Below, one piece after another: positions 36,958 to 46,647 of a DNA stretch of 64,000 nucleotides. Below the pieces are notes generated by a model, which saw only the letters and a program-made list of their open reading frames with translations, searched no databases and was not told where the DNA came from. The stretch covers positions 124,001-188,000 of the forward strand of contig NZ_RJKN01000007.1 of NCBI RefSeq assembly GCF_003751265.1, written 5' to 3'. Position 1 is the stretch's first letter. Each line of letters opens with the position of its first letter. Position numbers and translations under genes: made by a program. The stretch comes from Pseudokineococcus lusitanus (GTDB lineage: Bacteria > Actinomycetota > Actinomycetes > Actinomycetales > Quadrisphaeraceae).

Positions 36958-36968
36958 GAGCCGGGGCC

Positions 36969-37490
36969 TCACCGCGGCGGGGTCGGCGGCGAGGTCGACC
37001 AGCCGCGGGCGGCGACGGCCGTCGCCCCGGCCAGGACCGCCGTGGCGGCGACCGTCCCCACGGCGGGGCCGGTCCCCAGGGCGAAGAGCTGCGCGAGGAC
37101 GGCGGCGCCCGCGCCGGCGGCCACGGCCGGGGGCAGGGCCAGCGCGGCGCCCGCGGCCCTCCGCCCCGGTCGGCCACGGCGCCCGAGGACCGCGAGGGCG
37201 ACGGCGGCGACCACCTGCGCGCCGAGCCCCAGCCCGGCGCCGACGACGGCGGCGACGAGGACGACGGCGAGCGTGATGTCCGTCGTGACGGTGCCCGGCG
37301 GCGTCGCCGGTGGCGGGCCGGTGGCGCCGGTGACGGCGGCCAGCAGCGCGGCGACCGCCGCCGCGAGCAGCCCGCCCGCGACGAGGCCCACGGCGAGGCC
37401 CCGGGCGGTGACCCGCAGCCGTGCCTCGACGGGGCCGGGCACGCCGTGCAGGCGGTGCCCGCCGGGGTAGCGCTGCCGCCCGTCGTCCAC
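36969..37490 (-). CDS. Membrane protein of unknown function
   Basis: 173 aa. Four hydrophobic segments: about residues 31-52 (AVGLVAGGLLAAAVAALLAAVTGA), 70-92, 110-135 and 142-162. The N-terminus is hydrophilic and basic, the C-terminus Pro-rich. No known domain was seen. It starts with GTG 9 bp after the stop of the upstream gene, so the two probably form an operon. It ends 11 bp from the xthA stop, convergent. Confidence 0.7.
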   Translation of the reverse strand: MDDGRQRYPGGHRLHGVPGPVEARLRVTARGLAVGLVAGGLLAAAVAALLAAVTGATGPPPATPPGTVTTDITLAVVLVAAVVGAGLGLGAQVVAAVALAVLGRRGRPGRRAAGAALALPPAVAAGAGAAVLAQLFALGTGPAVGTVAATAVLAGATAVAARGWSTSPPTPPR

Positions 37491-37499
37491 GGACCCACC

Positions 37500-38345
37500 T
37501 CACCACCCCCCGGGGGGCTGCGGGGGCGGGACGGGCGAGGCCGCCGCCGGCCGCCGCCCGCGCCGCAGCTCGTCGCGCCACACGAGGTGGTCGACCTCGC
37601 GCGGCGACGCGCCCACGGCCTCGCCGGCCTCCTCGAGCAGGCGTGCCGCGGCGAGGGGGTCGGGCGCCCGGGACCCGGTGGCGCCCCGCTCGCGCAGCGC
37701 CCGCCCCACCGCGCGGCGGACGTCCTCGTCGGGCACCACGTGCGCGGCGCCGGCGAGCACGAGGAGCCGGTGCCAGGACCGCCCGGACGCCTGGCCGGGG
37801 ACCGCGCACCAGGCGCCCCGGACGGCGTCCCACCGCCCCCGCGCTGCCTCGTCGTCGGCCCGGACGGCCGCGAGGAGGCCGACCAGCGCCGCGGTCGACG
37901 CCAGCCCGTGCTCGACGAGGACGGCGGCCGCCGCCCGGGCCGCCTCGGCCTTGAGCGGGGCCTCCGGCGAGGGGAGGACGCGGTGCCGGGTCGCGGTCGC
38001 GGCCGCCCACGCCGCCGGCCCGCCCGCGGCGTCCACCGCGGCGACGAGGTCGCCCGCCCCGGCGTCCGGCGGCAGGACGCCCCGGCACCTCCCCACCACC
38101 CGCGCCGTCGTGCCCGCGTCCACCCGCGGGGCCCACACCGCCTCCACGACGCAGAGCGCGGCGGCCGACGAGGGCGCGGGCGGCTCCAGCGGCTCCCCGG
38201 CGGCCTGCAGGCGCCGCGCGGCCGCGACCACCGCGACGGCGAGCGCCCGCACGGGCGAGGGCGGCGCCGGCTCGGCGGCGGTGCCGCCGGCACCGGGCGG
38301 GGCGGCAGGGGGCGCGGGGTCGGCGACGGCCGGGGCGGTGTCCAC
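37500..38345 (-). CDS. Hypothetical protein, alpha-helical
   Basis: 281 aa, Ala-rich and helical, with no signal peptide or membrane helix. Pro-rich ends (residues 1-30 and the last 15) frame a helical body. The central part has conserved-looking Trp and Cys residues (RWDAVRGAWCAVPGQASGRSWHRLLVLAGAAHVVPDEDVRRAVGRAL) and a C-terminal EVDHLVWRDELRRGR; this vaguely resembles helix-hairpin-helix proteins but I cannot assign it. GTG start at 38345; divergent from pyrE, 80 bp apart; followed by the membrane-protein gene. Confidence 0.65.
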   Translation of the reverse strand: MDTAPAVADPAPPAAPPGAGGTAAEPAPPSPVRALAVAVVAAARRLQAAGEPLEPPAPSSAAALCVVEAVWAPRVDAGTTARVVGRCRGVLPPDAGAGDLVAAVDAAGGPAAWAAATATRHRVLPSPEAPLKAEAARAAAAVLVEHGLASTAALVGLLAAVRADDEAARGRWDAVRGAWCAVPGQASGRSWHRLLVLAGAAHVVPDEDVRRAVGRALRERGATGSRAPDPLAAARLLEEAGEAVGASPREVDHLVWRDELRRGRRPAAASPVPPPQPPGGW

Positions 38346-38411
38346 CCGGGGACCGTGGCGCGACCGCCCCCGGGAGCGCCGTCGTGGCGCCGCGACGGGG
38401 GACGACGCGGC

Positions 38412-38417
38412 TAGCCT
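38412..38417 (+). promoter_or_regulatory. -10 box of a leaderless pyrE transcript
   Basis: TAGCCT ends 8 nt before the pyrE GTG, without a ribosome site between. Confidence 0.5.
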
Positions 38418-38425
38418 GACCGTCT

Positions 38426-39067
38426 GTGGACGCCCCGCAGACCCCCTCGCAGCCCGCCGGTGCCCTCGGGGGCCGCGCCGTCGCCGCCGCGGACGACCGG
38501 GAGCGCCTCCTCGCGCTCATCCGCGAGACCGCCGTCGTGCACGGCCGCGTCACGCTCTCCAGCGGCGCCGAGGCGGACTACTACGTCGACCTCCGCCGCA
38601 TCACGCTGCACCACGAGGCGGCCCCGCTCGTGGGGCGGGTCATGCTCGACCTCGTCGACGGGCTCGGCCTCGCGCCCGACGCCGTCGGGGGCCTGACGAT
38701 GGGCGCCGACCCCGTCGCCGGGGCGATGCTCCACGCCGCCGCGGCCGAGGGCCGCGCGCTCGACGCCTTCGTCGTCCGCAAGCAGGGCAAGGCGCACGGC
38801 CTGCAGCGCCAGGTCGAGGGGCCCGCGGTGGAGGGCCGCCGCGTCGTCGCCGTCGAGGACACGATGACGACGGGCGGATCCGTCATGACCGCCGTCGAGG
38901 CGCTCCGGGCCCACGGCGCCGAGGTGCTCGCCGTGGCCGTCCTCGTGGACCGGGACACGGGCGCCCGCGAGCGCATCGAGGCCGAGGGCCTCGACTACCT
39001 GGCCGTCTACGGCCTCGACGAGCTGGGCCTCGGGCAGTCGGGCGAGGCGGCCCGCCCCCTCCTCTGA
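38426..39067 (+). CDS. pyrE: Orotate phosphoribosyltransferase
   Basis: 213 aa. The PRPP-binding motif VVAVEDTMTTGGSVMTAVEAL is diagnostic of type-I phosphoribosyltransferases, and LSSGAEADYYVDLRRITLHHEA with VVRKQGKAHGLQRQVEG fits OPRTases. It makes orotidine 5'-phosphate in pyrimidine synthesis. An N-terminal Pro/Ala extension of about 20 residues precedes the domain. No other pyr gene lies nearby. The GTG start sits 8 nt after a TAGCCT -10 box. Confidence 0.95.
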   Translation: MDAPQTPSQPAGALGGRAVAAADDRERLLALIRETAVVHGRVTLSSGAEADYYVDLRRITLHHEAAPLVGRVMLDLVDGLGLAPDAVGGLTMGADPVAGAMLHAAAAEGRALDAFVVRKQGKAHGLQRQVEGPAVEGRRVVAVEDTMTTGGSVMTAVEALRAHGAEVLAVAVLVDRDTGARERIEAEGLDYLAVYGLDELGLGQSGEAARPLL

Positions 39068-39157
39068 CGGGCGGTAAGGCGCCGCGCCCGGCCGGACATC
39101 CAGGGGCGAGCGGACGCCGCAGGGGCGCCGCCGTCCCCGACCGCGCAGGAGCACGCC

Positions 39158-39685
39158 ATGACCACCCGGTGCCGCACCCACGCCCCCGCTCCCACCCCCA
39201 CCTCCGGAGCCGCCGGCACCCGCCGCGCGGCGCGGACGGCCCCGGCCCTCGTCGCGGCCGTCGCGGCGGCCGTGCTCGCCGGGTGCGGGACGGGCGGGAC
39301 GTCGCCCGCGGCGGCCCCGGCGGACGACCCCGCCGCGGCCCCCGTCGTCCTCGAGGCGCCGGCGGCCGACGGCCCCGCCGCGGCCTGCGCCCCGGTGGGG
39401 GAGCAGACCCTCGCGGGCGCCGACCTCGCGGTCGAGGGCGTCGTCGTGGGGGAGGAGGACGGCGTCGTCGTCCTCGACGTGACGCGCGACTTCCTCGGCG
39501 GTGCCGACGAGCAGGTCCGCGTCCGGCAGGGCGACGACGAGGTGCCGGGCGAGCTCTCGGCGGGCCGCCTCGAGGACGGCGCCACCTACCTCGTCGCGGC
39601 CCAGGGCGACCAGGTGCTCACGTGCGGCGCCACCGCGGCGAGCTCGCCGGAGCTGCTCGCCGTCTACGAGGCCGCGGCCGGCTGA
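39158..39685 (+). CDS. Putative lipoprotein of unknown function
   Basis: 175 aa. A long basic N-region (about 28 residues) leads to AAVAAAVLAGC, a good lipobox, so the protein should be lipid-anchored outside the cell. A disordered Ala/Pro/Asp linker is followed by a small beta domain (LAVEGVVVGEEDGVVVLDVTRDFLGG, VRVRQGDD, YLVAAQGDQVLTCG) with two cysteines. The ATG follows GCAGGAG. Its 3' end overlaps the convergent membrane-protein gene by 22 bp. Confidence 0.78.
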   Translation: MTTRCRTHAPAPTPTSGAAGTRRAARTAPALVAAVAAAVLAGCGTGGTSPAAAPADDPAAAPVVLEAPAADGPAAACAPVGEQTLAGADLAVEGVVVGEEDGVVVLDVTRDFLGGADEQVRVRQGDDEVPGELSAGRLEDGATYLVAAQGDQVLTCGATAASSPELLAVYEAAAG

Positions 39686-40401
39686 GCCGGGGCGGCCGCC
39701 CGGGCCACCGGGACGGCCGTGCCGTCGGCGCCGAGGAGGCGGTCCTGGTGGTCGGCCACCGCCCACGCGAGCAGGACGGCGCCGACCATCTCGCACAGCT
39801 CCTCGAGCGACGAGACGAGGACGTAGGGCGCGCTGCCGACGGCCGTGGCGTCGACCACCGCCCCGCTGAGGACCTCGAGGCCCACGGCGCCGCCGACGTA
39901 GAAGGCCCCGGCGAGGAGCAGCGTGCCGGCGGTCCTCGGCGGCAGGCGGCGCAGGAAGGGCACCATCGCCGCCGCGAGGGCGACGACGAGCGGCAGCGCC
40001 ACGACGACCCAGGAGAAGCGCAGCCCGGTGTCGACGCCGGCCCGGTCGAGCAGCGCGGAGCCGGCCTCGTGCAGCCGGCTGCCCTCGTCCGCGGAGAGGT
40101 AGGCGAAGGCGGCGGCGAGGACGGCCCAGGACCGCCAGGCCCGGTCGCCGAGGGCCCGGGCGGTGCGGGCGGCGTCGAGCAGGAGGAGCGCGCCGACGAG
40201 CAGCACGCCGGCGGAGAACCAGGTCGGCAGCGTCGTCTCCGCGTCGGCGTCGAGCACCTGGAGCAGCCGCTCGTACCCGTCGAAGGGCACGCCGCCCGGC
40301 GTGGCCAGGCCCCAGAGGTGCATCGCCGCGCTGACGCCCACGAGCAGGACGGCGACGGGCAGGAGGAGCAGCAGGGCGCGGGGCGGGACGGTGAGGCGCA
40401 C
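39664..40401 (-). CDS. Multi-pass membrane protein of unknown function
   Basis: 245 aa with about seven hydrophobic segments: residues 8-28, 60-80, 92-105, 125-150, 160-180, 190-210 and 215-230. Charged motifs LSADEGSRLHEAGSALLD and SSLEELCEMVGAVLLAWAVADHQ resemble a family of actinobacterial membrane proteins annotated as hypothetical; the pairing of DE..RLHE and EE..E could be a metal or redox site, but this is only suggestive. GTG start at 40401. Confidence 0.72.
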   Translation of the reverse strand: MRLTVPPRALLLLLPVAVLLVGVSAAMHLWGLATPGGVPFDGYERLLQVLDADAETTLPTWFSAGVLLVGALLLLDAARTARALGDRAWRSWAVLAAAFAYLSADEGSRLHEAGSALLDRAGVDTGLRFSWVVVALPLVVALAAAMVPFLRRLPPRTAGTLLLAGAFYVGGAVGLEVLSGAVVDATAVGSAPYVLVSSLEELCEMVGAVLLAWAVADHQDRLLGADGTAVPVARAAAPAQPAAAS

Positions 40402-40565
40402 GGGTCTCCTCGCACCGCCCCGTCGGCGGGTGGCCGGGAGGTGGACGGCGGGTGGACGTCAGGTGGACGCGCGACGGTAGCCCGCGCCGGGCCGCCCCGT
40501 CCGGCGTCCTCGGCGACCCGCCCCGGACGGGGCCGCCCGCCGCCCGGACGGGGCCGCGGCGGCCG

Positions 40566-41375
40566 TCAGACGAGGTCCACGACGTCCGCGATGGACTCGC
40601 ACACCCGCGTCGGGCGGAAGGGGTAGTCCTCGACCTCCTCGCGGCGGGTCGAGCCCGTGAGCACGAGGGTCGTCTGCAGGCCCGCCTCGATGCCGGCGAC
40701 GACGTCCGTGTCCATCCGGTCCCCGACCATCGCGGTCGTCTCGGAGTGCGCCTCGATCCGGTTCATCGCGCTGCGGAACATCATGGGGTTGGGCTTGCCG
40801 ACGACGTACGGCTCGCGCCTGGTCGCCCGCGTGATGAGCGCGGCCACGGCGCCCGTCGCCGGCAGCGGCCCCTCGGCGGACGGGCCCGTGGGGTCGGGGT
40901 TCGTCGCGATGAAGCGGGCGCCGCCCTCGATGAGCCGGATGGCGGTCGTGATGGCGGTGAAGGAGTACGTGCGCGTCTCGCCGAGCACCACGTAGTCCGG
41001 CGACGACGTCGTCATCGTGTAGCCGACCTCGTGCACCGCCGTCGTGAGCCCGGCCTCGCCGACGACGTACGCGGACCCGCCGGGGACCTGCTGCGCGAGG
41101 AACTGCGCGGTCGCGAGCGCCGACGTCCAGATGTTCTCCTCCGGCACGTGCAGCCCAGACGCCGCGAGCCGCGCGCGCAGGTCCCGCGGCGTGAACATCG
41201 AGTTGTTCGTCAGCACGAGGAAGCGGCGCTCGCGGTCGACGAGCCGCTGGAGGAAGTCCGCCGCCCCCGGCAGCGCGTGCCCCTCGTGGACGAGCACGCC
41301 GTCCATGTCGGTCAGCCAGCACTCGATCTCCGGCCCGTCGCGTCCGTCGGCCGGCACGCCCTGCTCCTCGGTCAT
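40566..41375 (-). CDS. HAD-IIA family phosphatase (NagD-like)
   Basis: 269 aa. HAD motif I CWLTDMDGVLVHEG (nucleophile Asp and general acid), motif II VLTNNSMFTP, the C2-cap region in the middle, and motifs III/IV VGKPNPMMFRSAM and AMVGDRMDTDVVAGIEAGL. These fit NagD/4-nitrophenylphosphatase-type sugar or nucleotide phosphatases. The physiological substrate is unknown. The ATG at 41375 is close to the divergent SpoU gene (65 bp between starts). Confidence 0.92.
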   Translation of the reverse strand: MTEEQGVPADGRDGPEIECWLTDMDGVLVHEGHALPGAADFLQRLVDRERRFLVLTNNSMFTPRDLRARLAASGLHVPEENIWTSALATAQFLAQQVPGGSAYVVGEAGLTTAVHEVGYTMTTSSPDYVVLGETRTYSFTAITTAIRLIEGGARFIATNPDPTGPSAEGPLPATGAVAALITRATRREPYVVGKPNPMMFRSAMNRIEAHSETTAMVGDRMDTDVVAGIEAGLQTTLVLTGSTRREEVEDYPFRPTRVCESIADVVDLV

Positions 41376-41440
41376 GCCCCCAGCGTCCTCCGCGGCCCCC
41401 GCCCGCACCAGGGCCCCGGGCGGTGCGCGAGGCTGGTGGC

Positions 41441-42103
41441 GTGCAGGACGGCCCGGCGGACGACGCCCCCGCGCCCGAGGTCGGCGTCGGCCCCTGGCCC
41501 GGCGGCCGCGACGCGTGGCCCGACGACGACCGGTACGACCCGGAGCTGCTCGCCGCCGGCGACCGCCGCAACGTCGTCGACCGCTACCGGTACTGGCGGA
41601 CCGAGGCGGTCCGCGACGACCTCGACCGGAGCCGCGCCGGCGTCCACGTCGCGGTGGAGAACTGGCGTCACGACCTCAACATCGGCTCGGTGGTGCGGAC
41701 GGCGAACGCCGTCAACGCCGCGGGCGTCCACGTCGTCGGGCTGCGGCGGTGGAACCGGCGGGGCGCGATGGTCACCGACCGCTACCTGCACGTGCACCAC
41801 CACCCCGACGTGGCGGCGCTCGCCGCGTGGGCCGCGGCCGAGGGGCTGCCGCTGCTCGGCGTCGACAACGTGCCCGGCGCGGTCCCCCTCGAGACGACGG
41901 ACCTGCCGGAGCGCCTCGTCCTGCTGCTCGGGCAGGAGGGCAGCGGCCTGACGCCGGAGGCGGTCGCGGCGTGCGAGCGGGTGCTCGCCATCCACCAGGC
42001 GGGGTCGACGCGGTCGGTGAACGCGGGCGCCGCCGCCGCCGTCGCGCTGCACGCCTGGGTGCGCCGGCACGTCTTCGGCCAGGTGCCGCCGCGGCAGCCG
42101 TAG
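41441..42103 (+). CDS. SpoU-type RNA 2'-O-methyltransferase (TrmH family)
   Basis: 220 aa. SPOUT trefoil-knot motifs: motif 1 VAVENWRHDLNIGSVVRTANAVNAAGVHVVG (with N and R), motif 2 LVLLLGQEGSGLTPEAV and motif 3 IHQAGSTRSVNAGAAAAVALHAW. It should transfer methyl from SAM to a ribose in tRNA or rRNA. The N-terminal 45 residues are extra and Pro/Asp-rich. Two in-frame GTGs (41423, 41441) are possible starts. fba follows after a 124-bp gap. Confidence 0.92.
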   Translation: MQDGPADDAPAPEVGVGPWPGGRDAWPDDDRYDPELLAAGDRRNVVDRYRYWRTEAVRDDLDRSRAGVHVAVENWRHDLNIGSVVRTANAVNAAGVHVVGLRRWNRRGAMVTDRYLHVHHHPDVAALAAWAAAEGLPLLGVDNVPGAVPLETTDLPERLVLLLGQEGSGLTPEAVAACERVLAIHQAGSTRSVNAGAAAAVALHAWVRRHVFGQVPPRQP

Positions 42104-42227
42104 GCCGCCCCGCCCCGCCGTGGAAGGATCCGCCCGACCGGGCCCGGTCGCGGCCGCCCGCCGCGGGGCCCGACCGTCGACCCGCCCGACGCCCCACCGA
42201 CGACCCACCGACGACGAGGAGTCGCAG

Positions 42228-43259
42228 ATGCCCATCGCCAGCCCCGAGGTCTACGCGCAGATGCTGCACCGCGCGAAGGAGGGCCGCTTCGCGTACCCGG
42301 CCATCAACGTCACGAGCAGCCAGACGCTCAACGCGGCCATCAAGGGCTTCGCCGACGCCGGCAGCGACGGCATCGTCCAGGTCAGCACCGGTGGGGCCGA
42401 GTACCTCTCGGGCCAGGGCGTCAAGGACATGGTCACGGGCTCGGTCGCGCTGGCCGAGTACGCGCACGTCGTCGCCGCTCGCTACGACGTCAACATCGCC
42501 CTGCACACCGACCACTGCCCGAAGGACAAGCTCGACGGCTTCGTGCGCCCGCTGCTCGACATCAGCGCCGAGCGCGTGGCCAAGGGGCAGGCGCCGCTCT
42601 TCCAGTCGCACATGTGGGACGGCTCGGCCGTGCTGCTCGACGAGAACCTCCGCATCGGCGCCGAGCTGCTCGAGAAGGCCGCCGCGGCCCACATCGTCCT
42701 CGAGGTCGAGATCGGCGTCGTCGGCGGCGAGGAGGACGGCGTCGCCAACGAAATCAACGAGCACCTCTACACGACCGAGGACGACGCCCTCGCCACCGCC
42801 GAGGCGCTGGGCCTGGGCGAGAAGGGCCTCTACATGGCGGCCCTCACCTTCGGCAACGTCCACGGCGTCTACAAGCCGGGCAACGTCAAGCTCCGCCCCG
42901 AGATCCTCGCCCAGGCGCAGAAGGCCGTGGCCGAGAAGTACCAGCCCGAGGGCGACGGCAAGCCGTTCCTCCTCGTCTTCCACGGCGGCTCCGGCTCGCT
43001 GCCCGAGGAGATCACCGCGGCCGTCGACCACGGCGTCGTGAAGATGAACATCGACACGGACACGCAGTACGCCTTCACGCGCCCCGTGGCCGACCACATG
43101 CTGAAGAACTACGACGGCGTCCTCAAGATCGACGGCGAGGTCGGCAACAAGAAGACCTACGACCCGCGCGTGTGGGGCAAGGCGGCCGAGGCCGGCCTCA
43201 CCGCCCGCGTGGTCGACGCCTGCCAGGGCCTGCGCAGCGCCGGCACCCACCAGGCCTGA
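42228..43259 (+). CDS. fba: Fructose-bisphosphate aldolase, class II
   Basis: 343 aa. Zinc aldolase: ALHTDHCPKDKLDGF (zinc His and catalytic Asp), LEVEIGVVGGEEDGV, ALTFGNVHGVYKPGNVKL (zinc His), LVFHGGSGS (zinc His and phosphate loop) and VVKMNIDTDTQYAFTRPV. It splits fructose 1,6-bisphosphate in glycolysis and works backwards in gluconeogenesis. The ATG at 42228 follows a GACGAGGAG site. A 22-bp hairpin terminator lies after the stop. Confidence 0.97.
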   Translation: MPIASPEVYAQMLHRAKEGRFAYPAINVTSSQTLNAAIKGFADAGSDGIVQVSTGGAEYLSGQGVKDMVTGSVALAEYAHVVAARYDVNIALHTDHCPKDKLDGFVRPLLDISAERVAKGQAPLFQSHMWDGSAVLLDENLRIGAELLEKAAAAHIVLEVEIGVVGGEEDGVANEINEHLYTTEDDALATAEALGLGEKGLYMAALTFGNVHGVYKPGNVKLRPEILAQAQKAVAEKYQPEGDGKPFLLVFHGGSGSLPEEITAAVDHGVVKMNIDTDTQYAFTRPVADHMLKNYDGVLKIDGEVGNKKTYDPRVWGKAAEAGLTARVVDACQGLRSAGTHQA

Positions 43260-43325
43260 CACGCCGACCGGCCGGGCCCGTCGCCCGGCCGGTCCGGTCC
43301 GGCGGGGCGACTCCGCGGCGGCCGG

Positions 43326-43373
43326 ACGACGAGAGGCCCCCTCCACGAGCGCGTGGAGGGGGCCTCTCGTCGT
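43326..43373. terminator. Bidirectional terminator between fba and STAS gene
   Basis: Perfect 22-bp inverted repeat (43326-43347 with 43352-43373) with a 4-base AGCG loop, midway between the convergent fba and STAS genes. Among the longest perfect stems in the window. Confidence 0.88.
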
Positions 43374-43393
43374 GCGTGGGGGCCGGGCGACCG

Positions 43394-43837
43394 TCAGGCG
43401 GCGGTGTCGGGACCGTCGGGGTCGTCGTCGCCGGAGTGCTCCGGGACGGAGTCGTCCACGCCCGGGTCGTGGTCGACGACGTCGAGCAGGTCGTTGATCG
43501 AGGTCACCTCGATGAGGAAGCGGACGACCTCCGGCGGGCGGATGAGCACCAGCCGCGACGACGACCGCGACGCCAGGCGGGCGAGGAAGGCCACGCCCGT
43601 GGAGTCCATGAAGGTCACGTGGTGCGCGTCGACCTCGACGGGCCGTCCGGCGTCCTCCGCCTCGGCGGCGGCCTCGACGAGGTCGGGGCTGACGAGCGCG
43701 TCGATCTCGCCCGACAGGACGATGCGCGTCTTCGCGCGACCCATGATGACGTGCACGGACCCCGCGTCGACCTCGTCCTCGGAGGTCGTCGTCGTCCCCG
43801 CGCTGGGGGGTGCCCCGGTCTTACCGTCGCCCGACAT
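43394..43837 (-). CDS. STAS-domain anti-sigma factor antagonist 1
   Basis: 147 aa. STAS core (residues about 27-115): IVLSGEIDALVSPDLVEAA, VEVDAHHVTFMDSTGVAFLARLASR with the phosphorylatable Ser79 in DSTG, then LIRPPEVVRFLIEVTSINDLLD. Both ends are extended, with a Thr/Gly-rich N-terminus and an acidic Asp-rich tail. It likely binds an anti-sigma kinase in a partner-switching circuit. Neither kinase nor sigma gene is in the window. A second STAS gene lies upstream on the same strand. Confidence 0.9.
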   Translation of the reverse strand: MSGDGKTGAPPSAGTTTTSEDEVDAGSVHVIMGRAKTRIVLSGEIDALVSPDLVEAAAEAEDAGRPVEVDAHHVTFMDSTGVAFLARLASRSSSRLVLIRPPEVVRFLIEVTSINDLLDVVDHDPGVDDSVPEHSGDDDPDGPDTAA

Positions 43838-43948
43838 CCAGGCCCTCCACCCGTTCTGCTCCGGTGCCCCGACGACGGCGCGTCGAGGACGCGACCACGC
43901 TAGACGATGCCGGGGGCGTGCGGAGCAGGCGGGGCGCGGCGGGCCGGG

Positions 43949-44305
43949 TCAGCCGCGGACGCGGGCCCAGGGGCTCGTGGCGTCGTCGTCCGCGCACCGG
44001 TGCGCCTCGTCGACGCGGAACATGTCGAGCGCGCCGCAGACCTCGAGGACGAAGAGGACGCGGTCGTCGCCGCCCCGCAGGACCGTGAGGCCTCCGCGCC
44101 GGCGCGAGGAGTCCGCGAGGGAGATGAGGAAGGCCGCGCCCGTCGAGTCGAGGAACGTGGTGCGGCACAGGTCGACGACGACGAGCTGGCGGCGCAGGCC
44201 GCTCACCCGCGCGACGAGGCCGGGGAACTCGTCCCGGGTCGACAGGTCCAGGTCCCCCGACACCACCACGACGGCGGAGGTGGGGGTGGCCGACAGCTCG
44301 ATCAC
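43949..44305 (-). CDS. STAS-domain anti-sigma factor antagonist 2
   Basis: 118 aa, a minimal STAS domain: AVVVVSGDLDLSTRDEFPGLVARV, LVVVDLCRTTFLDSTGAAFLISLADSSRRRGG with Ser54 in DSTG, and LFVLEVCGALDMFRV, then a short polar tail with one Cys. The GTG at 44305 gives a normal STAS start. It lies 111 bp upstream of the first STAS gene and may share control with it, but the two proteins differ well outside the core, so they are old paralogues rather than a recent duplicate. Confidence 0.88.
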   Translation of the reverse strand: MIELSATPTSAVVVVSGDLDLSTRDEFPGLVARVSGLRRQLVVVDLCRTTFLDSTGAAFLISLADSSRRRGGLTVLRGGDDRVLFVLEVCGALDMFRVDEAHRCADDDATSPWARVRG

Positions 44306-44448
44306 GGCCGCGTCACCGCCTGGGTCCCGGAGAAGGCGCTCACCGCAGGAGGTTACGTGCGGGCGGGGCGGTCCCGCCCGCGGGGAGCGGCACGGCGGCG
44401 GGTCCCGCCACCCGTCCGGCGGCGCGCACGGCACGGCAGGATGGGGCC

Positions 44449-46294
<1,846 letters not shown>

Positions 46295-46320
46295 GGCCGG
46301 CCCGGCCGCCGCGGCCGGCC
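46295..46320 (+). terminator. Candidate terminator after purA
   Basis: GGCCGGCC (46295-46302) is repeated at 46313-46320 and can pair across a 10-base loop, beginning at the purA stop. No T-run. Confidence 0.5.
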
Positions 46321-46388
46321 GGAGGTGCCCCCGGACGCGGCGCACCTGGGGACCGATGCCCTCACCGGGCCCCAGGACCCCGCACACT

Positions 46389-46418
46389 GGACCGGTGCGC
46401 ACCACCGCGCACCGGTCC
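46389..46418 (+). promoter_or_regulatory. Strong hairpin in the leader of the CNNM/CorC genes
   Basis: Perfect 12-bp inverted repeat (46389-46400 with 46407-46418) with loop ACCACC. It lies in the 167-bp region between purA and the small ORF at 46462. GGGCCCC-type segments on both sides (about 46366 and 46433) could form an alternative structure. Known Mg2+ riboswitch signatures were not recognised. Confidence 0.5.
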
Positions 46419-46461
46419 GCCCCTCTCGGCGCGGGCCCCGGCACCTGCGAGAGAGGAGACC

Positions 46462-46647
46462 ATGAGCGCCGTTCCATCCGACGCTCGGGACAGTACGACC
46501 GGGGAGGGCCCCCATGCGGTGCGCCGAGCGCGCGCCACGCCCTCCCCGCGGGACCGTGACCACCACCGGTCCCGCCCCTCCGGTCGCCCGACGGCCCGCC
46601 CCCTGACGTCCTCCGCCGCGCCCCGCACCGACGGGGCCGCCGCGTGA
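46462..46647 (+). CDS. Small basic protein or leader ORF coupled to CNNM gene
   Basis: 61 aa, Arg/Pro/Ser-rich, with no hydrophobic segment: starts MSAVPSDARDSTTGEGPHAV and ends in TDGAAA. A strong GAGAGAGGAG ribosome site precedes the ATG. Its stop overlaps the GTG of the next gene by 4 bp, so ribosomes finishing here would feed the transporter gene. It may be a functional small protein or a translated leader controlling transporter expression. The first codons (GTT, CCA, GCT, AGT) are uncommon for this genome. No homology recognised. Confidence 0.5.
   Translation: MSAVPSDARDSTTGEGPHAVRRARATPSPRDRDHHRSRPSGRPTARPLTSSAAPRTDGAAA

Noticed and set aside
43326-43373. 22-bp perfect inverted repeat that might be a mobile-element end
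   Set aside because: It lies exactly between two convergent genes with a 4-base loop and has no partner copy or transposase nearby; a bidirectional terminator explains it.
46356-46559. 67-codon Pro-rich frame overlapping the CNNM leader ORF
   Set aside because: It has a weaker ribosome site and no stop-start coupling; mentioned only as a possible part of leader control, not called as a gene.
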